A DNA stretch of 31,428 bases from Bacilli bacterium (lineage in GTDB: Bacteria; Bacillota_I; Bacilli_A; RF39; UBA660), in NCBI GenBank assembly GCA_016293205.1, contig JAEDES010000012.1, positions 1 to 31,428 on the forward strand. Direction: 5' to 3'. The translations under genes were made by a program, and so were the position numbers. Numbering within the stretch: position 1 is the stretch's first letter; each line of letters begins with the position of its first letter. The notes under the pieces are model-generated. The model had not been told where the DNA came from. It worked only from the letters and a program-made list of their open reading frames with translations, and did no database searches. Positions 1 through 8,165 of the stretch are shown one piece after another.

Positions 1-1190
1 GCTTCAGTTACCATTTCAGTTGTAGGTTCTGTAACTTCTTCTTTAGTTTGTACTGCTTCTGTTACTGGTTCTGTAACCTCTTCATTTGATTCTTCCAAGT
101 TAAAATCTTCTTGAGATTTAATTGGGAAATCCTCTGGTAAATTAGCAACGATACTTGAAACATCTATATTTTGATTTTCTAGATATTCGCATAAGTGATC
201 ACTTGGTTTACGCATAACAGGATTTCTTCCGTATATTTTTTGATAAATTGTTCTGGAAATTGGTTTTTGATTTTCATCAACATAGAATTCTGTTACTTCA
301 TCTAATTCACGATGGAATTTTCCATATTGTTTGCTATAGTATGCTTTAATATGTACTCCTAGTTGAATATAGCGATAAATTGTTGATAAGAATTGATTAA
401 CATCTAGGTCTGTTTCCATTAACGAATAAAGACGATAAGGAATTGCTGATGCTTTGTCGGCATGGATTGTAGACAAGATGTTGTGTCCAGATGATATTGA
501 GTTACGTACTGCTGAAACAGCTTCGGCACTACGAACTTCGGATAGTAGAATCCACTTTGGATTCTGACGCATACATGTAACTAATACGTCTGAATAACTA
601 GCTACGTTATTTGTCTTCATTGCAACAATATCTCTTTGTGGGAAGATTTTGTCTAAGTGTAATTCTAATGTATCTTCAATTGTAATAATTTTTTCATTAA
701 CTTTTGTATGGCTTGCTAGATACTTAACAAACTCAGTTTTACCTGAACCAGTTTCTCCAGCAACCATAATATTACAGTGACCTTCTACACATTTAATTAG
801 GAAGTCATGTATATCTTGAGTGAAGTAATCTTCTTTCATCAACTTCTCTTTTTCAAGACGAATCTTAGCTGGAGTTTTACGGATAACTAATGCTATACCG
901 TTAGTTGCTATAGATTGATGTACGAAGTTCATACGTAGTTCAGCAGACTCCGCATCTAAGAAAGGCTTAGCATTATTAAATGTTGTTCCCATTACGTTTG
1001 AACATTGGAAAGCTAGCTTTTCAATAAATTCTGGAGTTGCTCCTGCTACTTCTACTCTCATGGATCCTTGAGTTAAAGAACGAATCCATATCTGTCCGTT
1101 GTTGTCATATGATATATCGGTAATGTCATCATTATCCAATAATGGTTTAAGTGGTCCAAAGTCTAATTTGTCAAATATATTTTCATTCAT
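1..1190 (-). CDS. cpaF: CpaF/TadA-type secretion ATPase (3' end cut by window edge)
   Basis: This is the traffic ATPase of a Tad-type pilus or type II/IV-like secretion machine, acting as a cytoplasmic hexamer under the inner-membrane platform. I translated about 396 residues from the ATG at 1188-1190. They show the VirB11/CpaF layout: an N-terminal domain, Walker A GETGSGKTEF near residue 140, the acidic box IITIEDTLE, a Walker B-like region followed by RQNPKWILLSEVR, and the GHNILSTIHAD His-box. After the ATPase core comes an acidic tail rich in imperfect VTEP/VTEA units that is still open at base 1. It is the last gene of the operon inside the window. An AAAGG about 12 nt upstream of the ATG is the likely ribosome site. 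Family assignment is firm; the choice between pilus assembly and protein secretion is inferred from the neighbours. Confidence 0.9.
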   Translation of the reverse strand, partial: MNENIFDKLDFGPLKPLLDNDDITDISYDNNGQIWIRSLTQGSMRVEVAGATPEFIEKLAFQCSNVMGTTFNNAKPFLDAESAELRMNFVHQSIATNGIALVIRKTPAKIRLEKEKLMKEDYFTQDIHDFLIKCVEGHCNIMVAGETGSGKTEFVKYLASHTKVNEKIITIEDTLELHLDKIFPQRDIVAMKTNNVASYSDVLVTCMRQNPKWILLSEVRSAEAVSAVRNSISSGHNILSTIHADKASAIPYRLYSLMETDLDVNQFLSTIYRYIQLGVHIKAYYSKQYGKFHRELDEVTEFYVDENQKPISRTIYQKIYGRNPVMRKPSDHLCEYLENQNIDVSSIVANLPEDFPIKSQEDFNLEESNEEVTEPVTEAVQTKEEVTEPTTEMVTE

Positions 1191-1226
1191 TTAACTCACA
1201 TCCCTTTACTTATTCTTTTATTCTTT

Positions 1227-2033
1227 CTATGTTTCAGACCAAACAGTAACTTTGTTGATCCAGTCTTTTAATTGTTCACTACTAATTTCTAAGTCACCTG
1301 GAGTATCTTTTAATCCTTCATTTGTTGGTACTGGAATTAGTGTTGAATCATATGTTCTTAAATATTCTGCTTTTTTTAATAATATGTAATATTCTTCTGG
1401 TACTGCAAATACAATCATTGATGGAACTCTTTGTTCATCTAAGTTTGCAAATACGGGTTTACCATTTGAATCTTTTACTGCTAAAACTTCAACGTTAGCC
1501 ATTAATTTACCTAACATAATCTTATCTGCATCAGCAGTCATTGTTTCACCTTCTGCAAGTTTGTTAACTGCTTTTAGATAAATATCAATGTAGTTTCCTG
1601 GGTAAATTGAGTTACCGTATGTTGTAGCTGTTGTAACTGACATATTATAAAGTACGTATCCTTTTGGATATTCTAAGATAATATTTGCAGGTAATTGTTC
1701 TTTTGATACTACTGTTCTATTGAAGAAGAAACTTCCTTCAGGAATAACTGTATCAGCAGCTGAATACTTATCTACAATATCTAATTGGTTTCTAATTACC
1801 TTTTCAGATAACATTGATTCAGTTACTTGTCTTGTTCCAATCATATCTGAGGTAATTTGTGTACCTGGATTAATTTGTACTTTAGCATATGGAACTGTTA
1901 TTGGACTTAATTCTGATTGAATTCTCATATTATATCCAATGTATAATACTACGAATGCTAAGACTACACCAACGATTGTTACTGTATTCTTATTTGAAAA
2001 TAATCGTCCAATTGCTTGTGTTATGTTTCCCAT
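1227..2033 (-). CDS. cpaB: CpaB/RcpC-like Tad assembly protein with SAF domain
   Basis: 268 aa. A short basic cytoplasmic N-terminus is followed by one membrane segment (about residues 18-35), then an extracytoplasmic part that opens with a SAF-type motif (VPYAKVQINPGTQITSDMI, about 47-65). A further beta-rich region (YPKGYVLYNMSVTTATTYGN and onward) matches the RcpC/CpaB layout. In Gram-negative Tad systems CpaB supports the outer-membrane secretin; in Gram-positives the family persists without a secretin and its job is unclear, probably a periplasm-side or wall-side scaffold. The gene lies 36 nt before cpaF and 17 nt after the 168-aa gene, with a strong AAAGGGG ribosome site. Adjacency to cpaF supports the call. 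Confidence 0.85.
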   Translation of the reverse strand: MGNITQAIGRLFSNKNTVTIVGVVLAFVVLYIGYNMRIQSELSPITVPYAKVQINPGTQITSDMIGTRQVTESMLSEKVIRNQLDIVDKYSAADTVIPEGSFFFNRTVVSKEQLPANIILEYPKGYVLYNMSVTTATTYGNSIYPGNYIDIYLKAVNKLAEGETMTADADKIMLGKLMANVEVLAVKDSNGKPVFANLDEQRVPSMIVFAVPEEYYILLKKAEYLRTYDSTLIPVPTNEGLKDTPGDLEISSEQLKDWINKVTVWSET

Positions 2034-2050
2034 TTTTATCCCCTTTCGTT

Positions 2051-2557
2051 TTAATCTGTTAATTCTGTTTTATTTTTGATTAAATTGTTACTACGTTCTT
2101 CTAAAGCTTTACCCATATCATCATTTAAGTCTCCTAATGATTTTTCTGTAAATACATCTTCTGTGTATGTTGTTTCTAAGATTGAATCAACACTAGTTGA
2201 AATATTTGCAGCTGATCCTGAGAAGCTTAAGGCTGTTAATGAGTCAATTTTAACACTTACTTTAGGTGGAACTTCATTAATATCATAAAAACTAATATTA
2301 TAAGTTCTTGTGTTATCTACACTATCAGCAAATCGACGAAGGAAGCTCTCAATGAACTTCTCCTTGTCGATTCTATATAATGAGTTAAGTCGATAGAATT
2401 CCATGTCTACTGAATCTTCCATAGCGGCTTCAACTGTTTCTTTAACTAAGTAGTAGTCTAATTCTCCACCTGTTGAATAGTTTGTAATAACGTTGATTAG
2501 TAATAATGCCATGATTGCTAACATAATTACTCCTACTGTTAACATACCCTTGTTCAT
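2051..2557 (-). CDS. Small single-pass membrane protein, TadE-like position (unknown family)
   Basis: 168 aa. An N-terminal hydrophobic helix (about residues 5-26) is preceded by MNKG, then a soluble domain carries charged helices (for example DSVDMEFYRLN and KEKFIESFLRRFAD) and a beta-rich part. The shape, one N-terminal helix plus a small extracytoplasmic domain, and the place between a secreted protein and cpaB suggest a minor pilin or TadE/TadF-like component. I see no clear prepilin peptidase site, so this is inference. The AGGAGG upstream overlaps the TAG stop of the preceding gene and lies about 13 nt from the ATG, which is long. An in-frame TAA just upstream rules out an earlier start. 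Confidence 0.7.
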   Translation of the reverse strand: MNKGMLTVGVIMLAIMALLLINVITNYSTGGELDYYLVKETVEAAMEDSVDMEFYRLNSLYRIDKEKFIESFLRRFADSVDNTRTYNISFYDINEVPPKVSVKIDSLTALSFSGSAANISTSVDSILETTYTEDVFTEKSLGDLNDDMGKALEERSNNLIKNKTELTD

Positions 2558-2574
2558 ATATTAAATTCTACCTC

Positions 2575-5415
2575 CTATTCGTTATTTACACCAGGAGTAC
2601 CAATTTTCTTAATTGCATCTCCATTTAAGATATTAGGTTCTTCTCCAACAATTCTGAAGATGTTACTTTGATATGATATTACTCCGTTGATTACTGATGA
2701 ATCTCCTAACCATTCTGTGTAATTATATTTTTTATTATATCTTCTTAATGATGTTAAATCTGAAGGTGTTAATGTAAATTCATAATCTGGTTCTTCTGCA
2801 TAGATTGTATCTGCATTTGCTTCGATTGTTTCTTTTAATTCTTCTGGATTAATCTTATATTCATTATTCTTTTGACTTAAGATTGTTGCTTTTGATGTCC
2901 AGTTAAATCCGACATTTCTACGTTGAGCTTCAGTAACATTCATTCCACTGTTAGGGAATAAGTTAGCTCTATCTACTGCTCTTATAATATATCCTGCAGT
3001 TTCTTTTGCATCTGGAGTTGGTCCTCCTGCTCCACCGTTTCCAGGATTATTATTAATTGCATAGAAACATTTTGTTGTTATGTTCCATCCGAAGTAACCA
3101 AAGTTCTTAGCGATTGCTTCAATGTTGTATCCATCAGATGTTCCTGATTTTGCTGTAACTGCTGGTGCAGTTCCAACACCGTTGTTTATTACTTTCCATG
3201 TCCACCAGTCTGCATTTACTGTTTTTGCATTTAGTGGAATACAGAATTTTTTATTTTCTAAATACCATCCTGATAAATCATCAGGTGTTGCGAATGAAAT
3301 TTCTCCAGTCTTGTTATTAATGTAAGTTCCTGGGAATCCCCATTCTGTTAAATACCATCTATTGTTATCTGTACTTGCATAACATCCATCAAAGTCAATA
3401 ATTGTACTTGAATCATTCTTAAATCCAATTCCATTAGTGAATGTATCTTTTGCTATTGAATTGTATTCATTTCCACCTTCTGTTGGATTTGATTTGTGTT
3501 GTGAGTTTGAAGTATATGGATAATATACTTTATGAACTGTGTATGGTTCATCTCCGTCTTTTGTATCATATTTAACTGCTATTGTGAATGTTGCTGTTTT
3601 CTTTGAACATGTTGCTGCTGCTTTACATGCACTTACGGCACTATTATATAATTCAATATTTTTAGCATCATCAGCAATTCCTGAACCTGGATTTAAGTAT
3701 GTTCCTCTTGGAACGGAACTTCCAATCCACCAACAAATATCATCACATAAGCTTCCGTTATTATAGATTGCTCTCTTGAATCCGTTTTCATCAGCAATGT
3801 AGTTAGTATTTCCAACTCTTAAAGATGTTCCTTCTGTTCCTGGTTCTGAATAGTAACGAGCTAATGAATCTGAAGAGTAACGGTCGTATGTTGAAGGATC
3901 TTCTTCCCAATTAATATCTGATCCTGATCTTACATAACATCCATCTGGATTGTCTCTTAAACATTCGCTTAATGAATAATTAATTTTTGTAACTCCATTG
4001 TTACGTGTATTAGCATAACTAATTTTTAAATTAGTTTTATTTCCATATGCTTGTTTATAACATTTTAAACTACATTTTTGTGTGTATTTTCCACCATCAC
4101 ATTTTTTGATACATCTATCAAATTCTTCTGTTGGACCCGCTCTAACGTGGCTTCTCATTTTTCCTTCTTGTGATTTACATGCACCTTCTGGCCATGCATA
4201 ATTACCATCGTATGTTTCTGGTTTTGAATTTGGTTTTATATCAGCACTACATTTTACATAACTTTCTACTTTAACTGTATATTCAAAACATAGTCCTGCT
4301 TTTGAAGCAACTGGTGGACCATATTCCACTTTTACTGCTTCTTCACAAATTCTATCACAAACTGTTTTATTTACTTTTTCTACATCTCCAGGAGCATAGT
4401 TGTAAGTATATTGTACTGTTTGTGAATCAACTATTTGTGCTGAATAATAATTTTGTGAGGCTCTATCAGTTTGTGTTGTTGAACATTTATTTTCATAATT
4501 TAATGCTGTTCCATTAGCAACTGGACTACTTATTGTTCCTGTTGTTTTTCCTGCTGCAATAGCGGCATTTTTAATAGCATTGAATGTTTCATTGAAACTT
4601 ACTGTTCCACCAGATACTGGTGTAGAGTATTGTTTCCAAATTGAAATAGCATCTCCAATCATATTTGCTAATTTTTTGTCATCATATACATGGTTTTTAT
4701 TGATTCTAGCATTAAAACAATATGGAATTAATTCACTATAATATTGTTTTCCTTCTTGAGATACTGCTGCGTAATTGTATTTTTCAAAATCATCTTTTTT
4801 AATTACTGTAGTACCATTGAATTGATTTGCATCATATACTCCTGAAATAAAGTTTGTACAGATTTTTCCAGGACCTATATGAGGATTATCGATTGTTTGA
4901 TCTCCTTGATAAATATTTCCTGTACCTGCTGACATTGATTTATATTCTAATTCAACTAAGAATACGCTATATTCTATATTTTTACTTTTAGCATATTCTT
5001 CATCATCTAATCCTAAACATCCAGCTGCAATATCTGATGTTTTCATTGTAACTTCTACTTTTGCTACTCCACTAGTAGGTTCTATATTTAAATATAAAGG
5101 TTGTCCTTTTTTTATTATACCTAAACTATTTATATCTCCTACTAATCTACCTGACTTTATATCTGTTACTTTAAATTCAGCATCACCGGCATCTTCACCA
5201 TTTACATCAATAATATATTGATTTCCTGACGCTTCTACCTTTCTTAACTCTAAGTCATATTTTGATGAAATAGTAGAAATATCACATTTATTTTCATATT
5301 TTTGTAATTTTTCTTCTTGAGTTTCTGCTAAAACATCATATCCAAATGTTACTAATCCAGCGATAGCAAGTGCTGTTGTAATTTTAGCAATGTTTTTACA
5401 TTTCAACATTTTCAT
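2575..5415 (-). CDS. Large cysteine-rich secreted protein of the Tad-like operon
   Basis: 946 aa as the longest frame; not recognised as a named family. Residues about 9-31 form a signal peptide (KNIAKITTALAIAGLVTFGY, then DVLAET). The mature part has 23 cysteines (24 with one in the signal region), including four CxxxC pairs (CDRIC, CIKKC, CSLKC, CDDIC), and many aromatic and Asn/Gly/Ser residues. There is no C-terminal hydrophobic anchor or LPxTG-like signal. It probably works outside the cell as a disulfide-stabilised surface, adhesin or pilus-tip protein, which is inferred. The start overlaps the sortase 3' end by 20 nt. The AAAGGAG site lies 3 nt from the first ATG but 9 nt from the ATG at 5407-5409, so the true start is more likely 5409 (944 aa, beginning MLKCKN). 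Confidence 0.85.
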   Translation of the reverse strand: MKMLKCKNIAKITTALAIAGLVTFGYDVLAETQEEKLQKYENKCDISTISSKYDLELRKVEASGNQYIIDVNGEDAGDAEFKVTDIKSGRLVGDINSLGIIKKGQPLYLNIEPTSGVAKVEVTMKTSDIAAGCLGLDDEEYAKSKNIEYSVFLVELEYKSMSAGTGNIYQGDQTIDNPHIGPGKICTNFISGVYDANQFNGTTVIKKDDFEKYNYAAVSQEGKQYYSELIPYCFNARINKNHVYDDKKLANMIGDAISIWKQYSTPVSGGTVSFNETFNAIKNAAIAAGKTTGTISSPVANGTALNYENKCSTTQTDRASQNYYSAQIVDSQTVQYTYNYAPGDVEKVNKTVCDRICEEAVKVEYGPPVASKAGLCFEYTVKVESYVKCSADIKPNSKPETYDGNYAWPEGACKSQEGKMRSHVRAGPTEEFDRCIKKCDGGKYTQKCSLKCYKQAYGNKTNLKISYANTRNNGVTKINYSLSECLRDNPDGCYVRSGSDINWEEDPSTYDRYSSDSLARYYSEPGTEGTSLRVGNTNYIADENGFKRAIYNNGSLCDDICWWIGSSVPRGTYLNPGSGIADDAKNIELYNSAVSACKAAATCSKKTATFTIAVKYDTKDGDEPYTVHKVYYPYTSNSQHKSNPTEGGNEYNSIAKDTFTNGIGFKNDSSTIIDFDGCYASTDNNRWYLTEWGFPGTYINNKTGEISFATPDDLSGWYLENKKFCIPLNAKTVNADWWTWKVINNGVGTAPAVTAKSGTSDGYNIEAIAKNFGYFGWNITTKCFYAINNNPGNGGAGGPTPDAKETAGYIIRAVDRANLFPNSGMNVTEAQRRNVGFNWTSKATILSQKNNEYKINPEELKETIEANADTIYAEEPDYEFTLTPSDLTSLRRYNKKYNYTEWLGDSSVINGVISYQSNIFRIVGEEPNILNGDAIKKIGTPGVNNE

Positions 5416-6232
5416 CTACTCCTTTCATCAAATTCTTTACTTCTTTATAGTTAGAATTTTCTTCAACTTTATAGTTTGTAGTTTTTGAATTGCTATCAAT
5501 CATTTTTCCTACAACTAAGAATTGTTTTTTATCATTACCGTACATTCTTGTACATGTAATTAAACTTATTACTTTTTCATCTTTATTAACTTCTACATCA
5601 TATTTATATAAGCTTTTATCTAAACTTCTTTGAATAAATGCTTCTACTTCTTCGTCACTATATTCATCTGGATTATATAAATCTAAGTTATATATTTCAT
5701 CGAAATATACCGCAAATATTTGATATAGGTAATTTTTTCCATCTACTGTATATTGAATATATTGATTTTCTTTAGCAAAATCTATATATACAAATGACAT
5801 TAAATTTTCAAATCTTGTAAAATAGTCAAGTCCTATCTCTGGTTTAGCAGAAAGATTTAATATATTGTGTCCTTGAATATTTACTCTTTTTTGAATTTTT
5901 TCTACTGGATATTCATTCCATAGAAAATCATCTTTATTTACTTCTTCCATACCTTCCATGGAATCGTATTTAATAATTGGTGCATCAATATTTGTACCTT
6001 GAACTCTCAGCCAACCAATTGTTGCATATCCCTTAGCATCTTTTTCTTTTTTCTTTTCTTTTTTAATATGCTTTACACGGTCAACTGTTTTAAATGTTGC
6101 TCCGTCAGCATTATTAGTAAAGAATACTATCAATCCTACAGGAATCGATATTACTAAGATAAATGCTAGACATGCTAGAACTAACCTTGCAAGTTGTCTT
6201 TTTTGCTTTTTTGTCAGTTTCTTTTTTGCCAT
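5396..6232 (-). CDS. srtB: Class B-type sortase
   Basis: 278 aa. A basic N-terminus (MAKKKLTKKQKRQ) is followed by one membrane anchor (about residues 15-38) and a sortase beta-barrel. The catalytic triad is visible: His122 in NIQGHN, Cys227 in LITCT and Arg229 in CTRMYG. The layout, with YATIGWLRVQGTNIDAPII early in the domain and a helix-rich insertion (about 185-212) before the Cys strand, fits class B rather than class A. Sortases cleave a sorting signal and join proteins to the wall or to pilin subunits. Its place inside a Tad-like operon suggests that it anchors or cross-links a product of this locus. No protein in the window has a classical C-terminal sorting signal, so its substrate is not seen. 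Its ribosome site (GGAAGG) overlaps the stop of the upstream gene. Confidence 0.9.
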   Translation of the reverse strand: MAKKKLTKKQKRQLARLVLACLAFILVISIPVGLIVFFTNNADGATFKTVDRVKHIKKEKKKEKDAKGYATIGWLRVQGTNIDAPIIKYDSMEGMEEVNKDDFLWNEYPVEKIQKRVNIQGHNILNLSAKPEIGLDYFTRFENLMSFVYIDFAKENQYIQYTVDGKNYLYQIFAVYFDEIYNLDLYNPDEYSDEEVEAFIQRSLDKSLYKYDVEVNKDEKVISLITCTRMYGNDKKQFLVVGKMIDSNSKTTNYKVEENSNYKEVKNLMKGVDENVEM

Positions 6233-6244
6233 TTTCTCACCTTC

Positions 6245-8155
6245 CTATTTTGTTATATTATAAGGATTATCAAAAGTTCCTTTTCCTTTTGTAATCATTA
6301 TATTTTCTTGTAAATTTGCAACTACTCTAATTCCAAATTCATCGTAGTCTCCAACTATTGTAATAATTACTCCTATATCTGTCATAGCTGACTTTGTTAC
6401 ATCTTGCTTGGAAGAATTTATTAACCAGTGGGCTTTCATATTTCCAAATGTATTTGTATAAGCACTAAACATTTCATATATGTTTGGAGCTGAAAGCTTT
6501 ACTTTATATTTTTTTGTAGTGGTTTCTTTGCCATATTGGATTTCTCCATCATATATTGGTACTTCTACGTTTTTATTTACAAAGTAACTTGTATCCACAT
6601 ATTCACTTACTTTATTTTTTATAAAGTATCCAATGTTTCCTTTTTCTGTCGGATTGTATATTTTAGATTTTGATTGATATGATGTTTTAACTTTTACATT
6701 ATCTTTAGCTTTTATACTATCCATAGAAATTATCTTAGTTGTACCATCTTCATTTACTTCAACTATTCTCCATAACATTCCAGCATGTTTAATGAATTCT
6801 CCTGATGTTCTTGTGTTTATCTTATCATCAACTTTACCTGGAGGAGTTTCACCTAAGTTATATGGACTCTTGTATGTACCAAGTCCACTTTTGATTAGTG
6901 AATCACCTTTTATTGTTATTACTGGTCTTACTCCATAGTTATATGTTTTTTTATCTTCTAAATAACTCTTGCTATCTGCATAAGTAAATACGTCAACTGT
7001 GTAGGCTTCTTCATCACTTTTTTCATTTGACAACCATGAGATTGTCTCTGTAATTAAGTAATTACCTTCTTCAGTATTTGCTTTATTTACATCGGCAACT
7101 GATAATACATAACTATTTAGTTTCTTTGTATATGAATTACATTCATCAATCTTTTCATTAACACTTTCTAATAATTCATTACAGTATTGATTTTTTACTA
7201 TTAATTTCTTTGCTCCATCTGATAAATGATTGTAGAAATAACTTAGCCATTTATTTAATCCTGCATAGTTTACATTAGCTATATCTTCAAAAGCAACTAA
7301 TCTTACATTTTTACCATCACTATCAACTATTCTCCATAACATACCAGAGAAATATACATAGTTATTAGGATCTTTTCCTTTATAGTAGTTTTCTTTGTTT
7401 GTTTCTTTTGCAACTATGCTTTTTAATTTTGCAATTACTTTTACTTTTCTTTTTACTACTGTTTTGTTACTCAAATTATCAGTAGCAATATATTGGACTT
7501 CATATTCACCAATTTCATTTGTGTTTAGAGCACTTGATTTGATTACTACATCTTTAACATCAAGTTTTCCATCTTTATCATCTACAACACTTTTTACTCC
7601 TGGTTCTTTGTATTCTTCTCCAAGACCAATTGCCATTTCCTTGTCACCGTTAATTTCGATTACTGGTCCTTCATGGTCAATATTTGATTCTTGAATACCA
7701 CATTTTAAGTAAGTGTAATATTTATATTCACCATTCTCTTTTCGTACTTTTACCCAACTATTTTGTGAGTCACATGGTTTTGTACTATTTGGTATATATA
7801 AATCTTCTGTTAAGAAAGCTTTGTCATATAGTTGTTGAATTGAAAGAGTTGCAACTCTTTCACCTGTTGGAAGTTGGCTATAATTAAATTCATAGTAACG
7901 TCTCGCAGCATCTTCAACCATTTTTTCATTGTTTTTAAAGTCTATTGTTGGCTTAATCATAAATTGCCAAACAATAAATATTAATAACGCACTTAAGACT
8001 AAGATTAAACTTAGTCTTATGAAACTGTCTATTTGAATACTAGGGGCTTGCTCCGGTTGGTTCAAAACCTCCTTAATGTCTTCCTTAACTTTGTTAATAG
8101 GATTGGCTGCTTTTTGTTCTTCTACTACTTTTTCTTCTGTATTATTCTCGTTCAT
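6245..8155 (-). CDS. Single-pass surface protein with Ig-like domain and duplicated C-terminal module
   Basis: 636 aa. An acidic cytoplasmic N-terminus (1-45) precedes one membrane helix (about 46-66). Then comes a pilin-like region (about 78-155, AARRYYEFN ... CDSQNSWVKV ... YTYLKCG) with a probable Cys129-Cys152 disulfide. Residues about 163-241 form a DUF5011-type Ig-like domain (EEYKEPGVKSVVDDKDGKLD, then EVQYIATDNLSNKT). After that the same module occurs twice: about 256-434 and about 447-636. Each begins with GMLWRIV and ends with a G-I/V-R-V/P-V stretch followed by G.GT..PYN. This module resembles DUF6273-type domains. The protein is probably anchored in the membrane with its domains in the wall. 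It sits between the polytopic gene and the sortase. Exact function is unknown. Confidence 0.82.
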   Translation of the reverse strand: MNENNTEEKVVEEQKAANPINKVKEDIKEVLNQPEQAPSIQIDSFIRLSLILVLSALLIFIVWQFMIKPTIDFKNNEKMVEDAARRYYEFNYSQLPTGERVATLSIQQLYDKAFLTEDLYIPNSTKPCDSQNSWVKVRKENGEYKYYTYLKCGIQESNIDHEGPVIEINGDKEMAIGLGEEYKEPGVKSVVDDKDGKLDVKDVVIKSSALNTNEIGEYEVQYIATDNLSNKTVVKRKVKVIAKLKSIVAKETNKENYYKGKDPNNYVYFSGMLWRIVDSDGKNVRLVAFEDIANVNYAGLNKWLSYFYNHLSDGAKKLIVKNQYCNELLESVNEKIDECNSYTKKLNSYVLSVADVNKANTEEGNYLITETISWLSNEKSDEEAYTVDVFTYADSKSYLEDKKTYNYGVRPVITIKGDSLIKSGLGTYKSPYNLGETPPGKVDDKINTRTSGEFIKHAGMLWRIVEVNEDGTTKIISMDSIKAKDNVKVKTSYQSKSKIYNPTEKGNIGYFIKNKVSEYVDTSYFVNKNVEVPIYDGEIQYGKETTTKKYKVKLSAPNIYEMFSAYTNTFGNMKAHWLINSSKQDVTKSAMTDIGVIITIVGDYDEFGIRVVANLQENIMITKGKGTFDNPYNITK

Positions 8156-8165
8156 AGCACCCCTC

